Shown piece by piece: positions 16,770-26,626 of a stretch of 64,000 nt of DNA. The notes under the pieces are model-generated. The model was not told the DNA's origin, searched no databases, and saw only the letters and a list, made by a program, of their open reading frames with translations. This DNA is from an uncultured Granulosicoccaceae bacterium (lineage in GTDB: Bacteria; Pseudomonadota; Gammaproteobacteria; CALCKW01). Each line of letters begins with the position of its first letter. Positions within the stretch are counted from its first letter, which is position 1. The position numbers were made by a program, and so were the translations under genes. Location of the stretch: assembly GCA_937965695.1 (NCBI GenBank), contig CALCKW010000011.1:1-64000 (forward strand), written 5' to 3'.

Positions 16770-17648
16770 CTAGCGTGAAAGACGCTTGAGCTGGTGTTCC
16801 CGCCACATCATGTAGACGCCTGATACAACGATAAGACCTGCACCAAATATTATCCAAACTCCTGGTCGTTCACCGAACATGACGATGCCTATGATCAACA
16901 GAAAAATAATGCGGGAGTAGCGGAATGGCATCACAACTGAGACCTCTGCCATGCGAAGAGAGGCTATTAACAAGAGGTAGCCTAGCGAGCCTAAAAACAC
17001 CATGGGTATGATAATCAACCAATTGGCTTCGGCTGGGAAAAAGCTCTCGCCGTTGAACAGTACCCAAGCAATGGTCACTGGAGTTGCCGCTGCCATTGTG
17101 TAGGTCGCGAGACTCGCTGAAGTCATGTCGGCAGGCACCATCCTTGTCGTGAGGTCTCGAACAGACAGGGCGACGAGAGCGAGAAGCGCCCAAAGCACAT
17201 TGGTATCGAAGGCGACGGCTCCTGGCTGAACGATCAATAAAACACCGATAAATCCGACAATGATTGATGCCCATCGCCGCCAACCGACTTTTTCATTGAG
17301 AAAGAGCACAGCGCCTACCGCCGCCAAAATAGGCGTAGCTTGAGTGACTGCGCCGACGGTGGAGATGGGTATTTTTGCCAGCGCGGTGACCATACCCACC
17401 ATGCCAACTATCTCCGCTAAATAGCGTAGCAGCAAGACGGGAGCTAAGGCTCTTGGGTCGTTTAGTCTATCTCCTTGAAATTTCGCCATAGCGGTAAAAA
17501 GAACGAGCGATCCACCGAGCAGGTAAAACATGAGCTGAGCGGTCGATAGCTGCGATGTTGCCAGTTTGACCAGCGTGTCAGCTACTGAGAAAACAGCCAT
17601 AGAAGCAATCATCAGAAGAATGCCGCACAGATTTGTGTCTTTGATCAT
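16770..17648 (-). CDS. EamA/DMT-family metabolite transporter
   Basis: About 292 residues with ten transmembrane helices in two EamA repeats (roughly residues 8-138 and 150-284). The end of each repeat shows the family pattern (VGWRRWASIIVGFIGVLLIV; PGVWIIFGAGLIVVSGVYM). Members export amino acids, nucleosides or other metabolites. ATG at 17648 chosen; an in-frame GTG two codons upstream is possible. It is transcribed away from the photolyase genes with a 238-base shared upstream region. Substrate unknown. Confidence 0.85.
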   Translation of the reverse strand: MIKDTNLCGILLMIASMAVFSVADTLVKLATSQLSTAQLMFYLLGGSLVLFTAMAKFQGDRLNDPRALAPVLLLRYLAEIVGMVGMVTALAKIPISTVGAVTQATPILAAVGAVLFLNEKVGWRRWASIIVGFIGVLLIVQPGAVAFDTNVLWALLALVALSVRDLTTRMVPADMTSASLATYTMAAATPVTIAWVLFNGESFFPAEANWLIIIPMVFLGSLGYLLLIASLRMAEVSVVMPFRYSRIIFLLIIGIVMFGERPGVWIIFGAGLIVVSGVYMMWREHQLKRLSR

Positions 17649-17886
17649 AACCACGTAATTGCTAATAAACTTATGAGGATGAAGCTTACGTTGAAGGTGG
17701 CGCTTAAGATAGGAACTTTGCCGTTACACTGGTGACAAAGTAGGGGCTAGAAACGTGCGGATTGTGCTTGTGGTGTTGTCAGTAACTGTCATCGAGTAAG
17801 CTGCTCTGCAACGGAAATGCTTGCTAAACTCTAAGCGCCGTGCGGGATACCTGACTGCTAAGGCTAAAACAAAAGACGATGAGTGA

Positions 17887-19200
17887 ATGATGAAGCAAAA
17901 GAAAACGGGCGTTTTTTGGTTCACAAACGACTTGCGGCTACACGATAATCCAGCGTTGACGCAGGCCAAACTGCTGGTTGATGAGCTGTTATGTGTCTAT
18001 GTAATCGATCAGCCATGGCAGTCCGCTAGTTTGTACCAGCAGCCTCATGCCGATCGGAACTCTCGTCGCTTCCTGCTAGAGTCTCTCAGTGATCTTTCCA
18101 AAAGCCTAAACAAAATAGGTCAGCGTTTGATCGTGCTTGAATCTGAAGCCACTGCTGCTTTGAGCAACTTGCTGAAGAAAGTAGACGCTTCTGTTGTCTT
18201 TCGCAGCGAAAGTGTGGGGTGGTACGAAAACCGTGTGTGGGAAGAGCTCAAGAAAAACAGGCATATAAATTTCCATTCGGTCGACACCCGCACGTTGTTT
18301 ACCACCAATACCTTACCGTTTGATCTTGCGGATTTGCCAGCAAGTTTTACGCAGTTCAAAAACAAGGTGGGCGACCTAGAGCCGTCTAAACCCATCCCGA
18401 CACTTGGGTATCTGCCGCCTGCACCAATGGTTGATTTTCCCGAATTTAAACCACTTGCCACTGGTTCTAAGAATCATGCTTTTCAGGGTGGGGAGAGTCA
18501 GGGTCTTGAAATTCTGAGGGACTATTTCTCAAGTCAAAAGCCACTCTCCTATAAAGAAGTTCGCAACGCCATCGATGGATGGGATAACTCCTGTAAATTT
18601 TCACCCTGGCTAGCGAATGGGTGTTTGTCTGTGCGACAAGTGGTTGCGTCGCTCGCCGACTATGAAAAACGCAATGAAGCCAATGAATCGACATACTGGA
18701 TCTATTTCGAGATTCTGTGGCGAGAGTTTTTTCAGTGGTACGCCCTCAAGAACGGGGTCAAGCTGTTTTCATTTACCGGAATTAAAAATCGAAAGCCTCT
18801 GACTAGCTTTTATGCTGAACGATTCCAGAAGTGGGTTAATGGCACCACGCCTTATCCGTTGGTGAATGCCTGCATGAACGAATTACGAGAGACCGGTTAC
18901 CTGTCGAACCGTGGGCGTCAAATTGTTGCTAGCTGTTTCGCGAATGAATTGTCGATGGACTGGCGCTACGGTGCGGCTTACTTTGAACAGGCACTGGTTG
19001 ACTATGACGTGGGAAGCAACTGGGGTAATTGGCAGTACTTGGCGGGGGTCGGCGCAGATACACGAGACAAAAGACGCTTTAATTTAGAAAAGCAATCGCA
19101 TCAATTTGACCCTGACGGCCGATACACTCGAAAGTGGGGCGGCGACAAAGGCATTCAGTCTCTTGACTCTGTGGATGCGGCCGATTGGCCCATCGGTTAG
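17887..19200 (+). CDS. CRY-DASH-type cryptochrome/photolyase
   Basis: 437 residues. The N-terminal antenna-binding alpha/beta domain begins VFWFTNDLRLHDNPAL; the C-terminal FAD domain ends with SNWGNWQYLAGVGADTR and RRFN, which mark the CRY-DASH branch that repairs pyrimidine dimers in single-stranded DNA or acts as a light sensor. ISPWLANGCLS-type (FSPWLANGCLS) and WREFFQWYA motifs of the FAD pocket are present. Start MMK; first gene of a three-gene cassette with a second photolyase-family gene and a DUF2256 gene, spaced 22 and -1 bases. Confidence 0.9.
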   Translation: MMKQKKTGVFWFTNDLRLHDNPALTQAKLLVDELLCVYVIDQPWQSASLYQQPHADRNSRRFLLESLSDLSKSLNKIGQRLIVLESEATAALSNLLKKVDASVVFRSESVGWYENRVWEELKKNRHINFHSVDTRTLFTTNTLPFDLADLPASFTQFKNKVGDLEPSKPIPTLGYLPPAPMVDFPEFKPLATGSKNHAFQGGESQGLEILRDYFSSQKPLSYKEVRNAIDGWDNSCKFSPWLANGCLSVRQVVASLADYEKRNEANESTYWIYFEILWREFFQWYALKNGVKLFSFTGIKNRKPLTSFYAERFQKWVNGTTPYPLVNACMNELRETGYLSNRGRQIVASCFANELSMDWRYGAAYFEQALVDYDVGSNWGNWQYLAGVGADTRDKRRFNLEKQSHQFDPDGRYTRKWGGDKGIQSLDSVDAADWPIG

Positions 19201-19222
19201 ACGGCTCTAAGACTAAAATTTG

Positions 19223-20668
19223 ATGAAGCAGAGAATAAACGTCGTATGGTTTAAAAGAGATCTTAGACTCTCTGATCACATGCCACTGAAACTGGCTGAA
19301 AGATCGACGTTGCCCACACTGCTGTTATATATCTTCGAACCCTTATTGCTCGGTGATCCCCATTATTCTGATCGTCATTGGCGGTTTGTTACAGAATCCC
19401 TGACGGACATGAATCGCCAACTTAATGTCAAGATCACGGTAGCCTACGGTGAGGCGATAGACATACTAGAGGAAATTAATTGCAGGTATTCTGTGGAGTC
19501 AATATTTTCTCACGAGGAAACAGGCCTAGCAAATACCTTTGAGCGAGATAAGTTGGTATCTCTGTGGGCGAAAAATAGCTCGATCAATTGGACCGAATCC
19601 CCGACTGCAGCTGTTCACCGACCTTGTGCCAATCGAGATACATGGAATGCCGATTGGCAGCGAGTGATGAACGCTGAGTTGATTGATAATCGGCTAGAAA
19701 ATCTAGAGATCGTTCGCACTAAATTTGATACCAGCAGTCTCTCAGACAGTTGGAAAAACACAGACCCAGCAATGCAACGCGGAGGTTCAAAGGAGGCGCA
19801 AGAAACTCTGCTCGATTTTTTTAATGAAAGAGGTCAGGACTATCAGCGGTATATCTCCAAACCATTACTGAGTCAGATTAGCTGTTCGCGAATGTCACCG
19901 TATTTGGCTTGGGGCAACATAAGCTTACGCCAAATGGTTAAACATCTTAATACTCAAGACAATCGAGAAGGGTGGCGTAGACCATTGTCGGCATTAACTT
20001 CTCGCTTACATTGGCATTGTCATTTTATTCAAAAATTTGAAAGTGAATGCAAGATGGAGTTTGGTGCTGTCAATGCCGGCTACCGAGATATGCCTTATCG
20101 AGATGACGTTGCATCAGAAGAAGATCTTATTGCGTGGTGTACCGGAAACACGGGATATCCCTTAATTGATTCTTCCATGCGGTGTCTTATAAAAACAGGC
20201 TATATCAATTTTAGAATGCGAGCTATGCTGGTTAGCTTTTTGTCCCATCATCTAAATATTGATTGGCGCCGGGGTGTAGCGCATCTGGCAAGTGTTTTCC
20301 TTGATTTTGAACCGGGAATTCACTATGCACAGTTCCAGATGCAAGCGGGTGTAACAGGTATTAATACTATCCGTATTTATAATCCAAGCAAACAGGCCAT
20401 GGAACATGACTCGAGCGGTGAGTTTATTCGTCAATGGTGCCCAGAGCTCGATTCGCTTCCAGCTGTTTTATTGTTCGAACCTTGGAAAATAACCGCGATG
20501 GAAGAGTTGATGTATGACTTTTCTGTGGGTAGAGACTACCCCGAACCGATAGTGGACATCAGTGTAAGCTATCGGTTTGCAAGCGACCGTCTTTGGGCTT
20601 GGCAAAAACGGCGCGACGTTAAACAGGAAGCCAAACGAATACTCCGTAAGCATGTGAGTGCTAATTAG
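19223..20668 (+). CDS. Second photolyase/cryptochrome-family flavoprotein
   Basis: 481 residues from ATG 19223; an in-frame TTG lies just upstream. The N-terminal antenna domain starts [16 protein letters not shown]. The C-terminal FAD domain has [52 protein letters not shown] and [12 protein letters not shown]. The last block in place of the CRY-DASH GNW motif puts it in a different bacterial subgroup, often next to DUF2256. It could be a photolyase for another lesion or a photosensor; the sequence does not decide. Its stop TAG shares one base with the GTG of the DUF2256 gene. Confidence 0.85.
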   Translation: MKQRINVVWFKRDLRLSDHMPLKLAERSTLPTLLLYIFEPLLLGDPHYSDRHWRFVTESLTDMNRQLNVKITVAYGEAIDILEEINCRYSVESIFSHEETGLANTFERDKLVSLWAKNSSINWTESPTAAVHRPCANRDTWNADWQRVMNAELIDNRLENLEIVRTKFDTSSLSDSWKNTDPAMQRGGSKEAQETLLDFFNERGQDYQRYISKPLLSQISCSRMSPYLAWGNISLRQMVKHLNTQDNREGWRRPLSALTSRLHWHCHFIQKFESECKMEFGAVNAGYRDMPYRDDVASEEDLIAWCTGNTGYPLIDSSMRCLIKTGYINFRMRAMLVSFLSHHLNIDWRRGVAHLASVFLDFEPGIHYAQFQMQAGVTGINTIRIYNPSKQAMEHDSSGEFIRQWCPELDSLPAVLLFEPWKITAMEELMYDFSVGRDYPEPIVDISVSYRFASDRLWAWQKRRDVKQEAKRILRKHVSAN

Positions 20669-20832
20669 TGGCCCATAAAAAACCGAATTTACCCAGCAAA
20701 GTTTGTGAAGCGTGCAATCGTCCTTTTACGTGGCGAAAGAAATGGGAGAGAGATTGGGTTTCGGTTAAATATTGCTCCAAACGATGTCAAGGAAAACGTG
20801 CTTGTAAAAAAGTCGACGACAACTCAATTTGA
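20668..20832 (+). CDS. DUF2256 small zinc-finger-like protein
   Basis: 54 residues from a GTG that overlaps the preceding stop codon by one base (TAGTG), a sign of translational coupling. The sequence [20 protein letters not shown] and the following WRKKWERDW and KYCSKRC show the DUF2256 pattern with two CxxC-like pairs (Cys13, Cys16, Cys36, Cys40) that probably bind zinc. The family is basic and frequently sits beside photolyase-related genes, so a nucleic-acid-binding accessory role is a reasonable guess, not shown. Confidence 0.85.
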   Translation: MAHKKPNLPSKVCEACNRPFTWRKKWERDWVSVKYCSKRCQGKRACKKVDDNSI

Positions 20833-21154
20833 CTAACTCTCAAAATTTTCTTGCATCGATTAGAGACGCCTATTGGTTGGTTTTAAAAAGCTATAAATTC
20901 AAGGTCGGAGGCTGAAGGAGTCGCTACAGTTTTGCAAATACACTGTTTGTGCATAAATAATCCCAATAAAAATAGTAAATGAGAATCTATTTGCATCTCT
21001 GGATTGTATTTATTATGTGTTTTAGGGTTTTTATTATTTGAGCTTTCTATTGAATCATGCTTTACACGCATTAATACGAATATATAGAAAACAGGCACTG
21101 ATTCTGCTTACGCCTATAAGTATTAGTTTAAATTCAAATAGCTAGGAAGGCCAA
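20833..21154. other. AT-rich intergenic, nothing recognised
   Basis: 322 AT-rich bases between the DUF2256 gene and the TraF_2-like gene. No hairpin with T run and no protein-like frame were seen. The right end has AGGAAGG as ribosome binding site for the next gene. Confidence 0.4.
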
Positions 21155-22453
21155 ATGCCAAATACACTTTCTCGTCCCGCTTTGTTTCTATGCCTTAGCA
21201 CTGCAGCGCTAACTGTGCAGGCAGCCGATGGTGCTCGATCTACTGGCATGGGTGGCGCTAACGTAACGGCTGGTGTTTCGGCTGAAGGCGCTTTCTCCAA
21301 TCCAGCGCTGTTGATGCGTGACCACCGCGCGAATAGGACTTTTGGCTTTCGGATAGGCATGGAGGCTGAGCTTCGTGACAGTGCGGCGTTGATTAGTGAA
21401 CTAGAAGACAATCAAGATCTCGCTGACAACATGGAGACGGAGATAGATTCTCTTGTTGATCTTGCGCTGCTCTGTGATACTTCGAATCCCGATCTTAGCC
21501 AAGTATGCTTGAATGGCACCGATGCCTTGGGGCAATTGGCGGGCGATTTGGACAAATTTCTAAAAGATGCTGACTCCGAGCCTGTCGACGCGCGGTTCAA
21601 TATGGGTTTGTCTGGCGCATGGCCATCGGCCAGAATACCTTTTGGTGTTAGTTTTAACGTGAGAGCTACTGCTACAGGATTGGCAGATGTCGGCGATTCT
21701 GATCTAGAGTACACCACGGGTTTGAGTAATGCTCTCGCAGACGGCGTGCTGACTCTCCAAGAGATTACGGACTACGCGGCAATTTCCCTCGATACGGGCG
21801 ACGGCACCATTAATATTGAAGCGCCAGATGATGAACTGACATCTGAAGTACGAGTGACCGCTTCGACCCGCGCTGAAATTGCGGTAAGCATGGCGCACCA
21901 GTTAACGCTGGGTGGCCGGGATATCGATGTCGGTATTACGCCTCGTTTTTCAAGGCTTACAGCGACGAATACTACTGAAAATGTTTCGGACGATAATTCA
22001 ACTGATGTCGCAGATGAATTTGAAGAGAATGAGAACGAAAAAAGTAGTTTCACTCTAGACGTGGGCGCAGCTTATGCCTTACCTGAACGAGCTGGTTTGA
22101 CAGTGGGTGGGGTTATTAGGAATCTCATACCTGAGAGTATTCGCACAAAAAATGGCTATGAAGTGGAGTCAACACCTCAAGTGATTGTCAGTGCTTTGTA
22201 CGAAAAACCTGCGTATGTTCTGACTGCAGACTTGGCATTGAACGAAGGCACGTATGACAACTTTGATACTCAGATGCTCAATTTGGGTGCGGAGTGGAAC
22301 AAGAATTTGTTCAGCGTTCGTACAGGTTTGCACGCAGACCTGTCTATTGATGAACCCCTTGCCTTTACCGTCGGTTTAGGCGTCGGTGTCGTTGATCTTG
22401 GACTGCGATTGTCAGAATCTAATGCTGAGCTAAGTTTCCAGATTGCTCACTGA
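21155..22453 (+). CDS. TraF_2/FadL-like outer-membrane beta-barrel protein
   Basis: 432 residues. A signal peptide (1-23) leads into GARSTGMGGANVTAGVSAEG and FSNPALLMRD, the opening of the TraF_2 (conjugal transfer TraF-like) and FadL-related barrel families: a mobile N-terminal hatch then alternating strands. Repeated amphipathic strands such as NLGAEWNKNLFSVRTGLHAD continue to the C-terminus, which ends in an aromatic SFQIAH strand as barrels do. The name TraF comes from sequence similarity only; there is no conjugation gene nearby. It ends before a bidirectional terminator. Confidence 0.75.
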   Translation: MPNTLSRPALFLCLSTAALTVQAADGARSTGMGGANVTAGVSAEGAFSNPALLMRDHRANRTFGFRIGMEAELRDSAALISELEDNQDLADNMETEIDSLVDLALLCDTSNPDLSQVCLNGTDALGQLAGDLDKFLKDADSEPVDARFNMGLSGAWPSARIPFGVSFNVRATATGLADVGDSDLEYTTGLSNALADGVLTLQEITDYAAISLDTGDGTINIEAPDDELTSEVRVTASTRAEIAVSMAHQLTLGGRDIDVGITPRFSRLTATNTTENVSDDNSTDVADEFEENENEKSSFTLDVGAAYALPERAGLTVGGVIRNLIPESIRTKNGYEVESTPQVIVSALYEKPAYVLTADLALNEGTYDNFDTQMLNLGAEWNKNLFSVRTGLHADLSIDEPLAFTVGLGVGVVDLGLRLSESNAELSFQIAH

Positions 22454-22577
22454 GATTTTGTTAATTGACTGGAGAGACCTTGAACTGAATGCTTAATCGC
22501 TAGTCTATTTGCTGGATTAGAGCGATCATGGGTCATGAGCTGGCAGAGGGCTAACTCGGGTCCAATCAAATAAAAGA

Positions 22578-22613
22578 AGGGTTATTGGTGATTGCACCAA
22601 TAACCCTTTTTTA
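22578..22613. terminator. Bidirectional Rho-independent terminator
   Basis: AGGGTTATTGGTG (22578-22590), loop ATTG, CACCAATAACCCT (22595-22607): a perfect 13-bp stem followed on the plus strand by a T-rich tract, with a CTTCTTTTATTT tract on the minus strand. It separates converging genes and can serve both. Confidence 0.9.
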
Positions 22614-22673
22614 TTGGCAGATTCCTGCGCTAAAAATCCACGATCTGCTTTTTTAACTGGAAATCCATGTGAG

Positions 22674-23636
22674 CTAATTGGCGCTAAAGTAGCCCGACGC
22701 CATTCCCTCAACCGATCGATACAAAAACTCAACATTTACCGTCGATGTATGAGATTTTGCTCGGATTGACGCAACGGGTCGAACACTTCCTAGGCCGGGT
22801 AGAATATCGGTGACAAATTGAAGCTGACTCTGGTATTCGCCGACGCAGTCTCTGCCAGATTGATTGAAACCCGCCACCCAGTTGGGGAATGCCGCAGCTG
22901 CATTTGAACTGCTACCAGTAACCCAGCACATAATATCGCCTGTTCTGTCTGCATTATTGCCATGCTCGTCGAACAAGCTATTAGTGCTGGGCAGGTTATT
23001 GAAGAAGTATGCGCCTGATACTGCGTTGTTAGGCTGACCGGTTTGCACTGATAAAACAACAGCAATAGCATCTGCCACTGATTCGAAATTTCCACCGATG
23101 CCTATGTCGTCGCGAATGTCGTCTAAGGCGTGGCCGATTTCGTGAAATATCACGAAGTCTGTCATTCTAATTGCGTTATTGAACCCATAGGAATGTGCAT
23201 CTTGTTCACTGAATTCTGCGTTTAATGCGTTTTCTCTGAACAAGCTATAAGCGAGCTCGCCGAGCTCATGGCAAAAAGTGATCCCCCGTTCCGCTGGGGA
23301 ATAATACGCATTTTCGAATCCACACATTTTATACAATATTGGCACTTGGTTATTGTCAAAAAAGTTAGGGATTTCGTTGAGCACGGTAATGCTAGAGCCG
23401 ACTTCATTTTTTATCTGTGTCACAAAGAATTCAGTTGTTTCCTCAGTCACACTGTTGTCAATGTTGAACGTGAAATTCTCAACCGGTGTCGCTGGTGTAG
23501 TATTTTCGTCTGAACTACCACCTCCGCCGCTACTGCTGCCTCCGTCACCACCGCCACTACAGCCTCCTAAAGCGATTGTTAACGTCATTGCTACGCAGAA
23601 TTTAAAACTTGGATTTAGCATAGTGATAATTCTCAT
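22674..23636 (-). CDS. DUF4344-type putative zinc metallopeptidase lipoprotein
   Basis: 320 residues. Lipoprotein signal with lipobox LGGC (Cys26) and a Gly/Ser-rich linker to residue 45. The domain has HEIGHALDD at 165-173, a zincin HExxH motif (His165, Glu166, His169), with downstream Glu in GGNFESVADA as a likely third ligand, and MCGFENAYYSPAERGITFCH upstream. This matches DUF4344, a family of predicted metallopeptidases. Outer-membrane or periplasmic location is expected. An alternative ATG lies five codons downstream. Substrate unknown; it is monocistronic, ending at a shared terminator. Confidence 0.8.
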   Translation of the reverse strand: MRIITMLNPSFKFCVAMTLTIALGGCSGGGDGGSSSGGGGSSDENTTPATPVENFTFNIDNSVTEETTEFFVTQIKNEVGSSITVLNEIPNFFDNNQVPILYKMCGFENAYYSPAERGITFCHELGELAYSLFRENALNAEFSEQDAHSYGFNNAIRMTDFVIFHEIGHALDDIRDDIGIGGNFESVADAIAVVLSVQTGQPNNAVSGAYFFNNLPSTNSLFDEHGNNADRTGDIMCWVTGSSSNAAAAFPNWVAGFNQSGRDCVGEYQSQLQFVTDILPGLGSVRPVASIRAKSHTSTVNVEFLYRSVEGMASGYFSAN

Positions 23637-24144
23637 GTTGCTATATGAAGGCGTGCGATAATCGTTCTAGGGTTGCGATCATCGTCGACGATTCACTTGA
23701 CAATATACGGGGGGAAGTGGAAATACAAGGGCACAACAACGACCTTAATCGTTGATTTCAACGTGGTCTAGGGGTGTATGAATAGAGAAAATACATGAGT
23801 ACTTATTCCCGCCAGCAGTTCGATTGCCTGATTGGGTTGAAATAGTGTTCTGTATTGGGTGCAGCGCTCCGGCTGCATCTTTCTTTGCTTACAATCATCG
23901 CGACCAAGGTTGAGAGAAAAAGGTGCTTAAAAAGCGACCAATGTTTTACCGTGAAACTCGGCATGTAAATACGGCGGGCTTGGTCTTCAGCGCCTCAGTC
24001 CCATCAAGTCTATCGTGTGTACACGATCACAATTTGTGGGATCTTCTCGCCAAAAAAAATCGAGCATGAAACATCATGATGTACATCCCTGATGGCTTAT
24101 AATGTTCCTTAAGTCAACCATAGAACGTTTCAATAGGCCTCACA
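23637..24144. other. Divergent intergenic region
   Basis: 508 bases between the starts of the DUF4344 gene (minus) and the aldo/keto reductase gene (plus), so both promoters lie here. A 12-base palindrome ATCGTCGACGAT sits at 23681-23692, not statistically remarkable. No gene seen. Confidence 0.4.
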
Positions 24145-25134
24145 ATGAAAAAAACACAACTTGGCAAGCATGGTATGGAGGCGTCCGCGGTGGCGTTCGG
24201 TGCATGGGCAATAGGGGGTTGGTTGTGGGGCGGTACAGACGCTGAAACCTCTGTCGACGCGGTCAGAGCTTCACTGGATGCGGGTGTCGATTTCATCGAC
24301 ACAGCAGCTGTCTACGGTTTTGGTTTGTCGGAAGAGATTGTTGGCAAAGCCATTCAGGGTCGGCCTCGAGACAAGATTCTCTTGGCCACAAAGTGTGGAT
24401 TGCGGTGGGATATAGAATCACCCACTTTGCACGCTGAAAGCGACGGGCGACGTATCTTCCGTTCATTAAAAAAAGAATCCATTCGCTGGGAGTTAGAGCA
24501 AAGCCTGAAGCGCCTTGGTACTGACTATATCGACCTATACCAAACACATTGGCCTGATCCAGAAACTGAAATTGCAGAACTCGTTGATACGCTGGAGGAG
24601 TTGCGAGCAGAAGGCAGAATTAGAGCTTGGGGTTTCTGTAACGAGACGCCAGAGCATCTAGCGCAAGCGGCAAAACTTGGTCGCATCAGTACCGACCAAG
24701 AGCGTTACAGTCTGCTCGATACAGGGCAAAACACCGCTAATCTCCCGGTCTGTGAGGCTGAGGAGCTTGGCTTTCTCTGTTATTCACCTATCGCGCAAGG
24801 GCTTCTCACGGGCAAAGTCGATAGTAAACGTCAATTTCCGGCGGGAGACCTTCGCGCCACCAGCCCTCGGTTTACACCAGCGGTGTTGGAAGCACTCGAG
24901 GTGGTTTTGCCCCCGATAGTCTCGATGGCGCAGGATCGCGGTGTAACGACCGAGCAACTTGTGTTGGCTTGGACGCTAATGCAACCGGGTGTCAGCCATG
25001 TTCTTGTTGGTGCAAGGTCGATTGAACAAGCCGTGTCCAATGCTGCTGCCGGCTCAATCGAATTGAGTAAGGAAGAATTGGCAATGATATCTAAAGCGGC
25101 AGACGCGTGGCCAGGCTTTGAAGCATTGGGCTAG
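24145..25134 (+). CDS. Aldo/keto reductase
   Basis: 329 residues. A TIM-barrel NADPH enzyme: Asp52, Tyr57 (DTAAVYGFGLSEE), Lys83 (LLATKCG) and His135 (YQTHWPD) form the catalytic tetrad. The C-terminal cofactor segment has VLVGARSIEQAVSNAAA. Sequence style is that of the AKR11/13-like YghZ/IolS group that reduces aldehydes and sugars, but substrate is not readable. Monocistronic by context, ATG with a short AGG ribosome binding site. Confidence 0.9.
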   Translation: MKKTQLGKHGMEASAVAFGAWAIGGWLWGGTDAETSVDAVRASLDAGVDFIDTAAVYGFGLSEEIVGKAIQGRPRDKILLATKCGLRWDIESPTLHAESDGRRIFRSLKKESIRWELEQSLKRLGTDYIDLYQTHWPDPETEIAELVDTLEELRAEGRIRAWGFCNETPEHLAQAAKLGRISTDQERYSLLDTGQNTANLPVCEAEELGFLCYSPIAQGLLTGKVDSKRQFPAGDLRATSPRFTPAVLEALEVVLPPIVSMAQDRGVTTEQLVLAWTLMQPGVSHVLVGARSIEQAVSNAAAGSIELSKEELAMISKAADAWPGFEALG

Positions 25135-25250
25135 CCAGTAACAGCTTGGGGCTGATTGTTCAATTAGCCGGTGGCCCTGCGCTATAAACAGAATTTGGTT
25201 ATCTCGCGATTGATCATATACTGCAAGCATGGGGGTATCACAGTGGTCGA

Positions 25251-25862
25251 TTACGCGCTTTCATTGCTATCGTCTGCTGAAATTTTCAGACGATATTGCT
25301 GAAGCCCTTGTTGAACCAGTTCGTAAGTTTTAGCAATATTTTCTGCGATAGATCCTTCCAGTACAGAAAGCTCCTTGAGGATATCTTTGGCTGCATTAAA
25401 TCCTTGTTCAATGCCTGAGCTTATCAGCTCGAAAAAACGATCGGCCTGGTCCGACTCAGACATCTCGGGGTGATGCGCCTGAAATTTTCCGAATGACCTC
25501 ATGCTCAAGCTGATAATCCGATCAGCCGTCGCCTCTGGGGATATGTCCAACTCCTCTTGTTGCGCCCGCTCGATGGCGTTGTCGCCCATAGTCGGTGCTA
25601 GCTCTGCATTAATTGCTTCGATTGCCGTTTGATACAACAGGCTTAGCGGCTGACCGGGAATGGATAAACTTGCTTGTCGATTAGCTTCTAGAATATTGAG
25701 ATTTTGTTGTTTGATTCTTTGTTGGCGAGACTCTGTGGCGCTGAGTTCATCGGTTTTGGGATTCTTTTCAGCTGTATCTATTTGTCCGGTTGGTTGCTTC
25801 GTCGGCGGTGTCGTGTTTTGTGTTGATAGAGTTGTAGCTAATGCTGCCATTGGATTGCTCAC
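25251..25862 (-). CDS. DUF5610 domain protein
   Basis: 203 residues. A polar, low-complexity N-terminal third (Thr, Gln, Pro, Lys) precedes a helical domain starting QNLNILEANRQASLSI and running through QPLSLLYQTAIEAINAELAP, SPEATADRIISLSMRSF and NIAKTYELVQQGLQQY, which is the DUF5610 signature. No signal peptide; probably cytoplasmic. Function of the family is not known. GTG start at 25862; ATG at codon 5 is an alternative. No operon partner. Confidence 0.75.
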   Translation of the reverse strand: MSNPMAALATTLSTQNTTPPTKQPTGQIDTAEKNPKTDELSATESRQQRIKQQNLNILEANRQASLSIPGQPLSLLYQTAIEAINAELAPTMGDNAIERAQQEELDISPEATADRIISLSMRSFGKFQAHHPEMSESDQADRFFELISSGIEQGFNAAKDILKELSVLEGSIAENIAKTYELVQQGLQQYRLKISADDSNESA

Positions 25863-26281
25863 TGAGATGTTATAGGCCCAGCTCTAAACGCAACGATAGC
25901 GTTGAGTGGCCTTACCTTTATCGGCGATTGCACATTTGTTCTTAGGCGTACGGTCGTTTTGGACGCCTGCGTGTTTACTTCGCGGAAGCCGTTGAAATAT
26001 CAGGTGTTAAGCAGTTTGCGCTTCATGGGTGTTCATGGAACGTCAGGACTCAGGAGCAGTGCGAGCTGCCTCGGGTTGTCTGGAAGTGATGATCTGCGTC
26101 TTTTGTCTGTTGAGTGTGGATGTCAAAAATGCCTGTTTGACTTGTCCTTTTTTATTCGCTCAATGCCAGTTTGTTGACCATGAAATGACAGTCGTGCCAT
26201 AGCCTTAAATGCTTGTTAAACTGTCGACGTTGCAGCATCTATTGCTCGCGGCGTGTAGCCTTTAACCAAGTGAGAACATCG
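25863..26281. other. Intergenic, nothing recognised
   Basis: 419 bases between divergent genes. An open frame at 25902-26177 has no ribosome binding site and a composition unlike its neighbours; I do not call it. Promoters for both flanking genes are expected here. Confidence 0.4.
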
Positions 26282-26626
26282 ATGTCGAGTTTTGAAAGCG
26301 CGGTGGTCAGCGTCTATCGAGCCATAACTGATATGCAGTGGTGGGAGAATTTTAAGCAATTGGAATCATCCAATGAATTGCTGATTATCTTCGGTGGCTT
26401 AGTACTTATTATCGGCGCTTTGAAAATCGTACGCAGTGGCATGAAAATGCTTTTTTGGTTTGTATTGTGCGGTGTAGGCTTGGTCTCGGTTAATTATGGC
26501 CTCAACAATAGCACCGTTCAGTTGCCCTTTAACGACAGTAATGAGTTATCGGAATATGTCGGTACTGGCAAAGACCTATCTGCCGATGCGCTCGAGCTCA
26601 TGTGCGCAAAGCTTGAAGGTCTGTGA
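26282..26626 (+). CDS. Small two-helix membrane protein
   Basis: 114 residues from ATG 26282; the frame is open 23 codons further upstream, but those codons look non-coding (many Cys and Arg) and a GAG lies near the chosen ATG. Residues 34-75 hold two hydrophobic segments (ELLIIFGGLVLIIGALKIV and KMLFWFVLCGVGLVSV) separated by a basic turn. The C-terminal 35 residues are polar. No family recognised. It is alone, with an inverted repeat (26649-26677, 7-bp stem) after its stop. Confidence 0.55.
   Translation: MSSFESAVVSVYRAITDMQWWENFKQLESSNELLIIFGGLVLIIGALKIVRSGMKMLFWFVLCGVGLVSVNYGLNNSTVQLPFNDSNELSEYVGTGKDLSADALELMCAKLEGL

Noticed and set aside
21155-22453. Conjugation system suggested by the TraF-like name
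   Set aside because: No other transfer gene is present; TraF_2 proteins are widespread outer-membrane barrels.
23681-23692. 12-base palindrome ATCGTCGACGAT as an operator
   Set aside because: About 16 such palindromes are expected by chance in 64 kb; position alone is not enough.
24831-25040. Minus-strand frame inside the aldo/keto reductase gene
   Set aside because: Shadow of a well-supported gene on the other strand.
25902-26177. Plus-strand 91-codon frame with many cysteines
   Set aside because: No ribosome binding site and no recognisable pattern; lies in a divergent promoter region.
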